Source: Cesiribacteraceae bacterium YIM B00369 (GTDB taxonomy: Bacteria; Bacteroidota; Bacteroidia; Cytophagales; Cyclobacteriaceae). Taken from it: a DNA stretch of 64,000 nt. The notes under the pieces were generated by a model that searched no databases, was not told the DNA's origin, and was given only the letters and a program-made list of their open reading frames with translations. The stretch spans positions 62,001 through 126,000 of the forward strand of contig JAFMYY010000008.1 of NCBI GenBank assembly GCA_017948555.1. Direction: 5' to 3'. This document shows, in pieces, positions 7,931 to 16,699 of this stretch. Position 1 is the stretch's first letter; every line of letters begins with the position of its first letter. The translations under genes and the position numbers were made by a program.

Positions 7931-10900
7931 ATGAAAAAAATCAAACTGCTGCTATTACTGTTTTTCTTATGCTTTATCAATCCGGAAATTTATGCTCAGC
8001 TAACTCATGCATCCATTTACGGAAAGGTAAAGGATAATGGAGGGGAAGCCTTACCAGGCGCAACGGTTATGGTAAAAAATGAAAATACCGGTTTTACAAC
8101 TGGTACTGTAACCACGGTAAACGGCACCTACCTTATCCGCCAGCTGCCACTGGGTGATTCCTATACCATTTCCTGCACTTTTGTGGGTTTTGGCACGAAA
8201 CAGATTACAGGTGTAAGCCTGAACCAGGGTGATAATTTAGAATTTAATTTTACCCTTAAAGAATCCAGCACTGAGTTAGACGAAGTTCAGGTTGAATCAA
8301 CACCAATGACCGGCAGGATTGACAAGATGGGAGCAACCACCTCAGTTACTCAGAAAGATATGTCGGTATTGCCGGTTAATGGCAGAAACTTCACCTCCTT
8401 AGTTGATTTATCTCCTCTTAGTAACGGAAGCAATCTTTTAGGCCAGTTAGGATCATCAACCAACTATACTATCGATGGTATGACTAACCGGAGCCCGCTT
8501 TCAAGCGGTACAACCAACAGGGGGCCGTTTTCTATATCAATGGAAGCCATCCGGGAATTTGAAATTATTACCAATGATTATGATGTAATTAACGGAAGAT
8601 CCGGAGGCGGTATTGTTAGTGTGGTAACAAGGTCAGGTACAAACAAATTTGAAGGTTCTGCATTTTTATTCAACAGAGCAGACTGGCTGGCAAGCCCTTA
8701 CGACACGCGTGGCAACAGAAGGGATGATGATTATTCCATACAGCAATACGGTTTTTCTCTTGGTGGGCCAATCATTAAGGACAAAGTACATTTTTTTGTT
8801 GCTTACGATGGTCAGCTGGATTCCAGACCTCTTTTTATTGCTGATATCAGAATGCCGGAAGACGAGGCACGTTATAACCTCTCTCAATCATCACTCGATG
8901 CTTTCCTTCAGACAGCAAGAAGCCAGTACGGACTGGCAGAATCTCCTCAAACCGGAAGTTTCCCTAAGGACAGGTATACTCACACCCTGTTTGGAAAGGT
9001 GGACTGGCAGTTAAATTCCAGGAACTTACTGACCATCCGGAACAACTATACCAGAGATATGAACACCCTCGGGGTTAGTGATAACAGCAGCATAAACCTG
9101 TATGAGGTTTATGGCAACCACTTATCAACAGCTAACAGCTTACTTGCTTCCTGGAGATCCACGATTAACAGCCAGGTAACCAACGAGCTTAAAGTGCAGC
9201 ACCTTTATACTCTCGACCATGGCCAGCCTAATGAGCAGTTACCTTCTCAGAATATACCACGGGCTATTGTGGAAAGGGTAGCATCGCAAGTAAACGGAGA
9301 AACAGTAAATACCACTATACAGCTTGGCGGCCAGAGGTATTTGCCTGAAAAGTTTGAGTCGAATGTATTTCAGGTGGTAAACAACCTCTATTATAACAGA
9401 GGCCGGATCAATTATACCTTTGGAGCCGACCTGATGATGAACTATTTAAGCTCGCTGGCTACCAGTGAAATGAACGGAAGGTTCTATTTTCTGGGCCAGG
9501 AAAACTTTGAAAATGGTACTCCTTACCGCTATGCAAGAGAGGTTGCTACCGTAGACCCTACAGTAGACCAGTACATTCTCGCTTCCGGCATATATGGTCA
9601 GGCTCAGTACAGGGTTTCAGGAGGCATGGACTTTACCCTTGGACTTCGTGCTGATTATACCGATTACATGAACAAGCCGAACTTTAACCAGACAGTGCAA
9701 AATGATCTTGGCCTGAGAACAGATCTTTCTGCAAGAGGCCTTCAGGTTCAGCCAAGGTTCCAGTTTACCTGGGATGTTAACGACCGCCACAGTGATGTAA
9801 TACGGGTAGGTGCGGGCGTGTTTGGTTCAAATATGAACAATTATGCAATGGTAAATAACCTTCAGTTTGATGGTACTAAAATATTTGCCGTGGATATTCA
9901 GGGCGATAACGTTCCTTCACCGGATTTTACAAGGTACAGAAATGACCCTGCAAGTGCACCGGGTGTGGAATTGTTTGATTTACCGGGTGTAGCTCCGGTA
10001 ACTACCATCAACATGAACAATGAAAACTTAAAAATACCTACTGTTTATAAGGCTAATATATCATACAATAAGCTGATCTCGGACCGGATAAGAGTGGGGG
10101 CTAATTTTATTACCACTCTGGCACGGAACAACTATATGTATGTAGACCGTAATATGGTGGATAACCCTTATTTCAGGCTGGAGAATGAAGCAAACAGAGG
10201 TGTATATGTACCGGCTAACACAATTTCAGCCAGAGGCGTAACCGACTGGACACAGGGCAGAAAAACGAACAATATCGGCAGAGTGCTTGAGTTGGTGAGC
10301 GAAGGAAGAAACGATACTTACTCTTTAGTTTTAGACGGAACTTACAGGTATTTCAGGGACGGACAGATAACTGCCAGCTATACCTGGAACGACTCCAAAG
10401 ACAATACCTCATACAATGGTAATGTGGCAAACAGTGCTACCTTATTCCAGATGGTTACTGAAGATCCGAGAGACCTGAGCCAAATGGCTTATTCAAATGT
10501 TCACTTCCGCCACAAAGTGGTGGTTTATGGAAACCTGCCTTCATTCTGGGGTGTTAATGTAGGAGTGCGTTACTCAGGCCTTGGCGGAACCAGGTACTCA
10601 CTGAGAGTGAATGGAAATGTTAATGGTGATTTTGTTAGTTCGAATGATCTGGCTTATGTTTTCGACCCTCAGGGATCAGGCTATGGTGAGGATTTTGACC
10701 AGGCAATGACTGCGGTAATCAACAATCCTGATAACCTGGCAAAAGATTATATTACCAGAAGTATTGGTAGTGTTGCAGAAAGAAACGGTGGTATAAACGG
10801 CTTTTACGGCTCATGGGATATCCGTGTAACGAAAAAAATACCACTTTTTGGAAGTAAATCAAATCTTGAAATAGGTGCTGATTTATTTAATGTCGCAAAC

Positions 10901-11077
10901 CTGATAGACAGAACAAGAGGCTTAACTAAAAATCTGGGTAACCAGAACCTTCTTAATATTACAGGTTTCGACCAGGAAGCTCAAAGATATACCTATCGCG
11001 TAAATCCGAATGTGGGTGTAATAGCGCCGGGAGGAAACCCTTATCAGTTCCAGCTTTCAGGAAGAGTTAATTTCTGA
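7931..11077 (+). CDS. Large TonB-dependent receptor with carboxypeptidase-regulatory domain
   Basis: 1048 residues. Signal peptide about 1-22 (ending IYAQ), CarboxypepD_reg domain about 25-115 (ASIYGKVKDNGGEALPGATVMVKN), plug about 125-235 (LPVNGRNFTSLVDLSPL, YTIDGMTNRSP, GGGIVSVVTRSGTNKFEGSAF) and a long barrel ending in FQLSGRVNF with C-terminal Phe. This is the OmpA-like/Oar-type TonB receptor group, not SusC. The next gene, on the same strand, encodes a secreted nucleotide pyrophosphatase/phosphodiesterase, suggesting uptake of a product of phosphodiester cleavage. That link is inference from adjacency. A hairpin lies between the two genes. Confidence 0.88.
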   Translation: MKKIKLLLLLFFLCFINPEIYAQLTHASIYGKVKDNGGEALPGATVMVKNENTGFTTGTVTTVNGTYLIRQLPLGDSYTISCTFVGFGTKQITGVSLNQGDNLEFNFTLKESSTELDEVQVESTPMTGRIDKMGATTSVTQKDMSVLPVNGRNFTSLVDLSPLSNGSNLLGQLGSSTNYTIDGMTNRSPLSSGTTNRGPFSISMEAIREFEIITNDYDVINGRSGGGIVSVVTRSGTNKFEGSAFLFNRADWLASPYDTRGNRRDDDYSIQQYGFSLGGPIIKDKVHFFVAYDGQLDSRPLFIADIRMPEDEARYNLSQSSLDAFLQTARSQYGLAESPQTGSFPKDRYTHTLFGKVDWQLNSRNLLTIRNNYTRDMNTLGVSDNSSINLYEVYGNHLSTANSLLASWRSTINSQVTNELKVQHLYTLDHGQPNEQLPSQNIPRAIVERVASQVNGETVNTTIQLGGQRYLPEKFESNVFQVVNNLYYNRGRINYTFGADLMMNYLSSLATSEMNGRFYFLGQENFENGTPYRYAREVATVDPTVDQYILASGIYGQAQYRVSGGMDFTLGLRADYTDYMNKPNFNQTVQNDLGLRTDLSARGLQVQPRFQFTWDVNDRHSDVIRVGAGVFGSNMNNYAMVNNLQFDGTKIFAVDIQGDNVPSPDFTRYRNDPASAPGVELFDLPGVAPVTTINMNNENLKIPTVYKANISYNKLISDRIRVGANFITTLARNNYMYVDRNMVDNPYFRLENEANRGVYVPANTISARGVTDWTQGRKTNNIGRVLELVSEGRNDTYSLVLDGTYRYFRDGQITASYTWNDSKDNTSYNGNVANSATLFQMVTEDPRDLSQMAYSNVHFRHKVVVYGNLPSFWGVNVGVRYSGLGGTRYSLRVNGNVNGDFVSSNDLAYVFDPQGSGYGEDFDQAMTAVINNPDNLAKDYITRSIGSVAERNGGINGFYGSWDIRVTKKIPLFGSKSNLEIGADLFNVANLIDRTRGLTKNLGNQNLLNITGFDQEAQRYTYRVNPNVGVIAPGGNPYQFQLSGRVNF

Positions 11078-11082
11078 TAAAT

Positions 11083-11127
11083 AATGGCAGGCCTGATGCT
11101 TTAATCACGGCCTGCCATTTTCTTTTT
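11083..11127 (+). terminator. Hairpin terminator/attenuator after the receptor gene
   Basis: Perfect 11-bp arms (11083-11093 and 11109-11119) are followed by a T-rich tail. It lies between two same-strand genes 71 bp apart, so it may lower expression of the downstream phosphodiesterase relative to the receptor. Confidence 0.8.
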
Positions 11128-11148
11128 TCATTTTACATAATAATATTA

Positions 11149-12507
11149 ATGAAGAGCTTAAAAATAAATCTGCGCTTTATCCTGGCCTTATTAACCATCT
11201 TAAATATAAGTGGTTTTGCTCAGGCACAGCGCCCTTCCGATCATGTGGTCCTTATTTCCATTGATGGATTCAGACCCGATTTTTACCTGGAGGAGAAATG
11301 GCCTGCTCCCAATCTTAAACAAATGGTAAAGGAAGGTACCCACGCCACAGGGGTCAGGGGCGTTTTTCCATCTGTTACCTATCCCTCTCACACCACTATT
11401 ATTACCGGTGTAATGCCGGCCACCCATGGTATTTACTATAATTCACCATTTGATCCGGCTCAAAAAACAAACAGGTGGTATTGGGAAACAGACCTCATAA
11501 AATCTAAAACCCTCTGGCATGCAGTAAAAGATGCGGGTTTAAAAAGTGCAAGTTTTATCTGGCCGGTTTCTGTAGGTGCTCCTGTTGATTATAATATCCC
11601 TGAATTCTGGGATGCAGCGGAAGGCCATGGCGGTGTGGAGCCCATGCGTGAGCAGGAAAATCCTGCCGGTTTGCTGGCAGAGATGGAGAGAGAAGTTTTA
11701 GGTAAACTGAACAACAGAACATTTAACGGAGATTACCTGAGCAAGGAAGACAGAACAGGGGAAATGGCAGCCTATGTTTTAGAAATCTACAAGCCAAACC
11801 TTATTACTGTGCACCTTATTGCTACAGATCATTTTCAACATATGGAAGGCAGGGAGGGAGCAATGGTTTACAAATCTGTTGCTGCTGCAGACAGGGCCAT
11901 TGGAAAGATTATGGAGGCCGCCCACAGGGCAGGTATCAGCGACAGAACCACCTTTATTGTTGTGGGCGACCATGGCTTTGTGGATATTCACACAGCACTA
12001 AGCCCGAATGTATGGCTGAAAGATGCCGGTTTACTTGAAGATAAGGCAGATCGTGGTAAGTGGAAAGCCACCTTCCACACTTCAGGAGCTTCAGCTTTTC
12101 TTCATATAAAAGACATGAAGGATAAGAAAACCGTTGAGCGGGTAAGAAAGATCCTCAACAACCAGCCACAGGAAGTGCGCGATCTTTTCCGGATTGTTGA
12201 AAAGGAAGAGCTTAAGGAAATTGGAGCTGACCCGAATGCTGTTCTTGCCCTTGCGCCAAAGCCGGGGGTATCGTTTTCAGGATCGGCATCAGGTGAGGGA
12301 GTAAAACCAGCCACCGGAGGCACACATGGTTTTTTTCCTGATTTTAAGGATATTGAAACAGGCTTTGTTGCGTGGGGAGCAGGAATTGAGCAGGGCAGGC
12401 AAATTAAAGAGATGGGACTGGAGGATGTGGCTCCTGAAGTGGCCAGACTCCTGAACCTCGATATGAAAATGCCTGAGGCAAGGGCATATAGTGAATCTGA
12501 AAAATAA
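11149..12507 (+). CDS. Secreted nucleotide pyrophosphatase/phosphodiesterase (alkaline phosphatase superfamily)
   Basis: 452 residues. Signal peptide about 1-26 (ending FAQAQ). Type I phosphodiesterase fold: VVLISIDGFRPDFY (metal Asp), FPSVTYPSHTTIITG with the conserved Thr nucleophile, ATDHFQHMEG and VVGDHGFVDIH (second metal set), and GTHGFFP near residue 388 (last His ligand). NPP-family enzymes cleave nucleotide pyrophosphates and phosphodiesters with two zinc ions. Signal peptide and position after a TonB receptor imply periplasmic or surface degradation of an organic phosphate substrate. Exact substrate unknown. Confidence 0.88.
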   Translation: MKSLKINLRFILALLTILNISGFAQAQRPSDHVVLISIDGFRPDFYLEEKWPAPNLKQMVKEGTHATGVRGVFPSVTYPSHTTIITGVMPATHGIYYNSPFDPAQKTNRWYWETDLIKSKTLWHAVKDAGLKSASFIWPVSVGAPVDYNIPEFWDAAEGHGGVEPMREQENPAGLLAEMEREVLGKLNNRTFNGDYLSKEDRTGEMAAYVLEIYKPNLITVHLIATDHFQHMEGREGAMVYKSVAAADRAIGKIMEAAHRAGISDRTTFIVVGDHGFVDIHTALSPNVWLKDAGLLEDKADRGKWKATFHTSGASAFLHIKDMKDKKTVERVRKILNNQPQEVRDLFRIVEKEELKEIGADPNAVLALAPKPGVSFSGSASGEGVKPATGGTHGFFPDFKDIETGFVAWGAGIEQGRQIKEMGLEDVAPEVARLLNLDMKMPEARAYSESEK

Positions 12508-12517
12508 ATAAAAACCG

Positions 12518-12553
12518 GAACACAGAGGAGAACAATTAACCCCCTCTGTGTTC
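12518..12553. terminator. Bidirectional terminator between convergent genes
   Basis: Perfect 11-bp arms (12518-12528, 12543-12553) enclose a 14-nt loop. The right arm overlaps the last codons of the minus-strand regulator gene. It can serve both convergent transcripts. Confidence 0.7.
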
Positions 12554-13180
12554 TATTTCCTTAATAACACTGGAAACCGTTTGCCTGGTGGCACCAGCTA
12601 TATCTGCAATATCTTTTTGAGTAATTAGTTTTATAAGCCGTTCTTCTCTTCCCTCAGCGTTAGTTATTTTTCTGTTAAGTTCCCTGTACAGGAATGCTAC
12701 ATTATCGCTGGTTTTATAGGCATTAATCCTTAAAAGCCTCCGTTCGAGTCTGCTCCAGCGGTTAACTGCATAATCACTGAACCAGGCAGCTAATTCAGGG
12801 GTAACAGATTTAAGTTCACTAAACAATTCAGCATCATAAATCTTTATGGTACTATCTGTAAGTGCTTTAGAATACTCTGTAAAATTTCCGGCAGAACCTT
12901 TCAGGTTACCAAAAATTTCAGTTTGAGTTAATATTTCAGAAGTAACTTCCTCTCCGCTTTCAGAAATATAGCTTATCCGTACAGCACCCGACAACACCTC
13001 ATAAATGCCCCTGAGATTCTTTCCCGGTTTATAAATGGATTCCCCTTTTTTATAAATTATTGTTTTCGATTTGTAGCAGACGTTTTCCTGTTCTGTCAGG
13101 AATTGATGCAACCCGGGGTATGGTAAAGCAGTTTTAGCGCCTGAAGACTTGAAAAATGATCTTGTGGTAGTAATTTCCAT
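12536..13180 (-). CDS. Crp/Fnr-family transcriptional regulator with C-terminal HTH
   Basis: 214 residues. Cyclic-nucleotide-binding beta-roll about 30-135 (TIIYKKGESIYKPGKNLRGIYEVLSGAVRISY, EEVTSEILTQTEIFGNL), dimerisation helix about 140-165, and HTH_CRP domain about 170-214 with a clear recognition helix (LITQKDIADIAGATRQTVSSVIKEIE). No FNR-type iron-sulfur cysteine cluster is seen. It converges on the phosphodiesterase gene, so it might regulate the scavenging genes; that is only a positional guess. Confidence 0.85.
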   Translation of the reverse strand: MEITTTRSFFKSSGAKTALPYPGLHQFLTEQENVCYKSKTIIYKKGESIYKPGKNLRGIYEVLSGAVRISYISESGEEVTSEILTQTEIFGNLKGSAGNFTEYSKALTDSTIKIYDAELFSELKSVTPELAAWFSDYAVNRWSRLERRLLRINAYKTSDNVAFLYRELNRKITNAEGREERLIKLITQKDIADIAGATRQTVSSVIKEIEHRGG

Positions 13181-13483
13181 GTGTTAAAAACAATATATAA
13201 TGGCACAGAAGCTTTCTGTGGTCCTGAATTCGCATAAGGTTTACCTGAACAAAGGTATAGGCAGGGTATTAACTGATCATTAAATTATGGTAATCCAAAG
13301 TTAAATATTGATGATTATCTTACCGACCTGGAACCCGCAGGGGCTGCCTGATTATATTAACCCAAATGCCTATGGAAGTGGAGATGTTTATTTGCTGAAA
13401 ACCAAACAATTATAGCTTAAAATCATTCCTGTTTGTGTCGGAAGGCAGGAAAAGTAATTAGTTAAACTATAAAAAAATCAGTT
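13181..13483. other. Intergenic region between divergent genes
   Basis: About 300 bases between the Crp/Fnr gene and the GlcG-like gene. No coding frame, RNA fold or strong promoter match could be picked out. It presumably holds both promoters. Confidence 0.3.
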
Positions 13484-13882
13484 ATGAATGTATCATTAGA
13501 ACAGGCCCAAAAAGCAGTGGCAGCGGCGCAAAAAAAGGCTGCGGAGCTGGAGTTAAAAATGAATATTGCCGTTGTGGATGCAGGCGCAAATCTGATGGCC
13601 TTTGCCCGGATGGATGGAGCATGGCTCGGCTCAACAGATATAGCCATTAAAAAAGCAAAAACAGCCCGTTTCTTCGATATGCCTACAGGCGATATCGGGA
13701 GTCTTTCTCAGCCGGGAGGTTCTCTTTACAATATTGAACATTCAAACGGGGGCTTAATTACTTTTCCCGGAGGAATCCCTCTGAAAAATTCCAAAGGAGA
13801 AATAATTGGAGCTATCGGCGTTTCGGGGAGCACGGTTGAAAATGACCATACCGTAGCAGAAGCAGGAACGAAAGCTTTATAA
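13484..13882 (+). CDS. GlcG/HbpS-family protein
   Basis: 132 residues, the usual length for the GlcG/HbpS (DUF336) fold. Typical features: the N-terminal helix [18 protein letters not shown], the strand [21 protein letters not shown], the segment [12 protein letters not shown], and the Gly-rich C-terminal part [22 protein letters not shown]. There is no signal peptide, so it is cytoplasmic. Members bind haem or corrinoid-like ligands (HbpS) or are found with glycolate and propanediol genes; none of these partners is nearby, so the ligand is open. A hairpin terminator follows. Confidence 0.85.
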   Translation: MNVSLEQAQKAVAAAQKKAAELELKMNIAVVDAGANLMAFARMDGAWLGSTDIAIKKAKTARFFDMPTGDIGSLSQPGGSLYNIEHSNGGLITFPGGIPLKNSKGEIIGAIGVSGSTVENDHTVAEAGTKAL

Positions 13883-13976
13883 ACCATCATAGAGAATGGT
13901 ACTCAGGCCAGGAAAACTCCTGTTCAGACACTTTCCCAAGGTGTACTCCTCCGGTTTAAATAAGTATTAATAAAGG

Positions 13977-14008
13977 CCCTTGAAATATTATATTTGGAGG
14001 GTTTTTTT
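13977..14008 (+). terminator. Rho-independent terminator after the GlcG-like gene
   Basis: CCCTT...GGAGGG hairpin (13977-14001, one internal mismatch, 3-nt loop) followed directly by seven T (14002-14008). Confidence 0.75.
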
Positions 14009-14075
14009 AGGATTCCTGTAATATTAATTCACTGTTATTAATTTCCTGCAATAAAAACTTCAACCTCTTTCATAT

Positions 14076-14810
14076 ATGAAAAAGCTCCTTGTCCTCTCCC
14101 TTTTTCTTCTGTTTTACTTTTTTGCCAGTGCTCAGTCCGATTCCATTCAAATTAAGGGGGCGCAACTGATCATTACACCCATTCAGCACGGCTCCCTTGT
14201 ACTAGAGTATAATGGAAAAACTATATATGTTGACCCTTATGGCGGGGGAGAAAGCTACGGGAGCATTAATGATCCTGACCTTATCCTGATCACCGATATT
14301 CATGGTGACCATCTTCATAAAGAAACTTTACAGTCCCTGAATTTAGAAGGGGCTGATTTTATTGCACCTGCAGCTGTGAAGGAGCAGTTAGGGGAAATGA
14401 ATTTACCCGTTCCTGAAGTTAAGGTCCTTGCTAACGGAGCGCAAACCACCTGGGAAGGTATTAATATTGAAGCGATGCCGATGTATAACCTTCCCGAAAC
14501 AGCCGATTCCAGGCATCCCAAAGGCAGAGGAAACGGTTATATCCTCAACTTCGACGGAACCCGCCTTTATATTTCCGGAGATACAGAAGACATACCGGAG
14601 ATGCGGAACCTTAAAAATATTGATGTGGCATTTGTAAGCATGAACCTGCCCTATACCATGGATATTCATCAGGCCGCAGCAGGAGTTTTAGCCTTCAAAC
14701 CAGCAATTATCTATCCTTACCACTACAGGGGAAGCGACGTGGAAGCCTTCAAAAAAAATGTCGAATCACAGAACAGTAATATTGAAGTGCGATTGAGGAA
14801 GTGGTATTAA
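14076..14810 (+). CDS. Secreted metallo-beta-lactamase-fold hydrolase
   Basis: 244 residues. Signal peptide about 1-19 (LFYFFASAQ). MBL fold of the UlaG-like branch: GKTIYVDPYGG, then the metal motif LITDIHGDHLHKE (H-x-D-H core), YISGDTEDIPEM (third ligand region) and IYPYHYRGSDVEAF (last His). UlaG-like proteins hydrolyse lactone or phosphodiester bonds, but the group is broad and the substrate cannot be read from sequence. The export signal distinguishes it from the cytoplasmic UPF0173 protein encoded near 57.4 kb. Confidence 0.83.
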   Translation: MKKLLVLSLFLLFYFFASAQSDSIQIKGAQLIITPIQHGSLVLEYNGKTIYVDPYGGGESYGSINDPDLILITDIHGDHLHKETLQSLNLEGADFIAPAAVKEQLGEMNLPVPEVKVLANGAQTTWEGINIEAMPMYNLPETADSRHPKGRGNGYILNFDGTRLYISGDTEDIPEMRNLKNIDVAFVSMNLPYTMDIHQAAAGVLAFKPAIIYPYHYRGSDVEAFKKNVESQNSNIEVRLRKWY

Positions 14811-14975
14811 GGTCTTGATTAAAAAAGGAACATCGGCTAATCATTACCTCATGCCATAGGCCGGTTTTTTTTAAGAATTTATCTTAATCTTTTCGATTAC
14901 TTTTTAATGGTTAGTAGATGGTTTTGATGAAGGGATTTAGGGTATCGAATCCAGAAGTTTCAGATGTTGTTGCCC

Positions 14976-15427
14976 TTAATCAATGGGATCGAAAGTTGAT
15001 GCTTCTGTTGCCCGTTTTTTGATATCCACCAGATTGAGATTGCCTTTGTGAGAGTCCTGAAGTTGCATTGCCAAACCAGCCAGAGAGGCTGCAAATCTCA
15101 TGTTTTCAGAGGCTTGATCAAAAGTTCTTCCAGTGTCGATGATTGAAGGGCCAAGTTCATGGCCTGTCTCCGAATATGGTTCTTTATAGCGGAAGTCAAT
15201 AGTACTGAATGAGATAACATCTGAATAAGCACCTTGTTTGGGTACTATTTCATAAAGCGCTGTAATGGTTTTACCTGCGCCTGTTTCTCCGGCGTCTTTA
15301 GGATAATCGTCAAAATCTTCCTGCTCAAGGATTTTGTTTTCATACCCGATTAAGCTGTAGACTTCCACAAGTTCAGGATTAAATTCTATCTGTACTTTTA
15401 CATCCTTGGCTATGGTATTGAGTGGAC
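14976..15427 (-). pseudogene. C-terminal remnant of a YfbK-family von Willebrand factor A protein
   Basis: The minus strand encodes NTIAKDVKVQIEFNPELVEVY, LIGYENKILEQEDFDDYPKDAGETGAGKTITALYE and ENMRFAASLAGLAMQLQDS. This is the conserved C-terminal (DUF3520) part of YfbK-like VWA proteins, which are normally several hundred residues long. An in-frame TGA (15428-15430) stands just before the homologous part, and the VWA domain and signal peptide are missing. The 3' end (TFDPID-stop) is also shorter than I recall for the family. A GTG at 15368 could start a 130-residue product, but the homology extends upstream of it. I read this as a gene fragment left by deletion. Confidence 0.75.
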
Positions 15428-15430
15428 TTC

Positions 15431-15732
15431 ATGCTTAGGAAAGCTTAAATGTTTCATACCTTATATTTTGCGCAACAGTTCTGATCTTTTATTGCTTTAT
15501 ATCTGCTCAAATTTCCTCCTCCTTTGAAATATAAACAAGCTCTAAATGTATGTTAAAACACTTATCCCTTTATTACCCGTATCAATGATTATTGTAGTTA
15601 TGAATGTAAGCAGACATAAAAACAAAACCGCGAAAAGGTTCCCGCGGTCTTGCTCTTTATATGATCTACCTATACCTGAAACCAGAGAAGATAGTCCTTA
15701 AGCAACTATTCTGTGCGGGTATAGCCAAACTT
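15431..15732. other. Intergenic stretch between the YfbK remnant and the PKD lipoprotein gene
   Basis: No coding signal is seen here. The only clear element is the hairpin terminator of the Sus operon at 15618-15648. The rest of the missing YfbK gene is not recognisable. Confidence 0.4.
15618..15648 (-). terminator. Terminator of the susC-susD-PKD operon
   Basis: Arms ACCGCG (15627-15632) and CGCGGT (15643-15648) form a GC-rich stem. On the minus strand it is followed by a T-rich tail (complement of 15617-15627). Confidence 0.75.
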
Positions 15733-16683
15733 TTACTTTTCCCCTACTATTGGTGCCAGAAATATATTATCAATTGTTACGCCATCGCCTAAAGAACCAT
15801 TCCAGGTACCTGCCTTAATCAGGAGATAATACGTGCCACTTTCCGGAAAAGTAATTCGCCCATTCGTTTCCAGAGCCGGTCCATCACATGCAACCCTAAT
15901 CATATTTCCTTCAAAAGGCTCATCGCCACACCCCACGAATTGATTTATACCGACTACCTTGGAATTTCCGGCATCTATCCCTTTCAGGTGATCCAGATCA
16001 TACTTATCAGCCGGGTATTCAGGATCGTATTGCTCACCTTCTTCAGGCGCAACCGGTCCTAAGTTAATTTCCAGGTACGCGAAATAAAAGTTACTCCCTT
16101 TTACATCTGCCATGAAAAGATATTCCTGTCCTGCTTCAACTTCAATCGCCTGCCAGATATGAACCTGGTGAGTTTGATTTGGTTCAGCTTCACCGGATAA
16201 CTTTAAAACACCACCGGCAAAATCATAATCGATAGGCCCACCCTGGCTTGCCGTTACTGTCCATGCATCAGGATCATCCATATCCCCACCATTTACTACA
16301 CTGGGCCCTGTTGGTATCCCACCTGGACTTTCAATACTCACCGTTTGTGTCATCGTGTCTTCATCAGAACCTTTTGCTATCCTGAGAGAAACTATGTAAT
16401 CACCGGTAGCTTCATATGTATGGGTTAGAGACTTTTCAGTAGAAGTATTGCCATCACCAAAATCCCAGTAGTATGCCTCTCCATTGATTGATTCGTCGAA
16501 GAAAATAATATTAAACGGATTTTCCCCGTCTGCCATGAAATCAAAATCTGCCACTGGTTCCATGGGCCCCAAATCTATAGGGTCATCACCGCAGGAAATA
16601 ATAAAAATCCAGATGATGGCAGTAAAGTAGCGTATTAAACATAGTTTCATTTTATTCATAATATTAAAAATCTTAATCTGCAA
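15733..16683 (-). CDS. PKD-domain surface lipoprotein of a Sus-type locus
   Basis: 316 residues from the first possible start. The more likely starts are at 16659 or 16650 (MNKMKL..), placing lipobox IISC properly after the hydrophobic stretch YFTAIIWIFII. Residues about 43-118 form a PKD domain (FFDESINGEAYYWDFGDGNTSTEKSLTHTYEATGDYIVSLRI). Residues about 125-312 look like a carbohydrate-binding beta-sandwich. It follows susD closely on the same strand. By position and architecture it should be a SusE/F-like surface glycan-binding lipoprotein; the ligand is unknown. Confidence 0.8.
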   Translation of the reverse strand: MQIKIFNIMNKMKLCLIRYFTAIIWIFIISCGDDPIDLGPMEPVADFDFMADGENPFNIIFFDESINGEAYYWDFGDGNTSTEKSLTHTYEATGDYIVSLRIAKGSDEDTMTQTVSIESPGGIPTGPSVVNGGDMDDPDAWTVTASQGGPIDYDFAGGVLKLSGEAEPNQTHQVHIWQAIEVEAGQEYLFMADVKGSNFYFAYLEINLGPVAPEEGEQYDPEYPADKYDLDHLKGIDAGNSKVVGINQFVGCGDEPFEGNMIRVACDGPALETNGRITFPESGTYYLLIKAGTWNGSLGDGVTIDNIFLAPIVGEK

Positions 16684-16699
16684 ATTTTAAATCCTGCCG

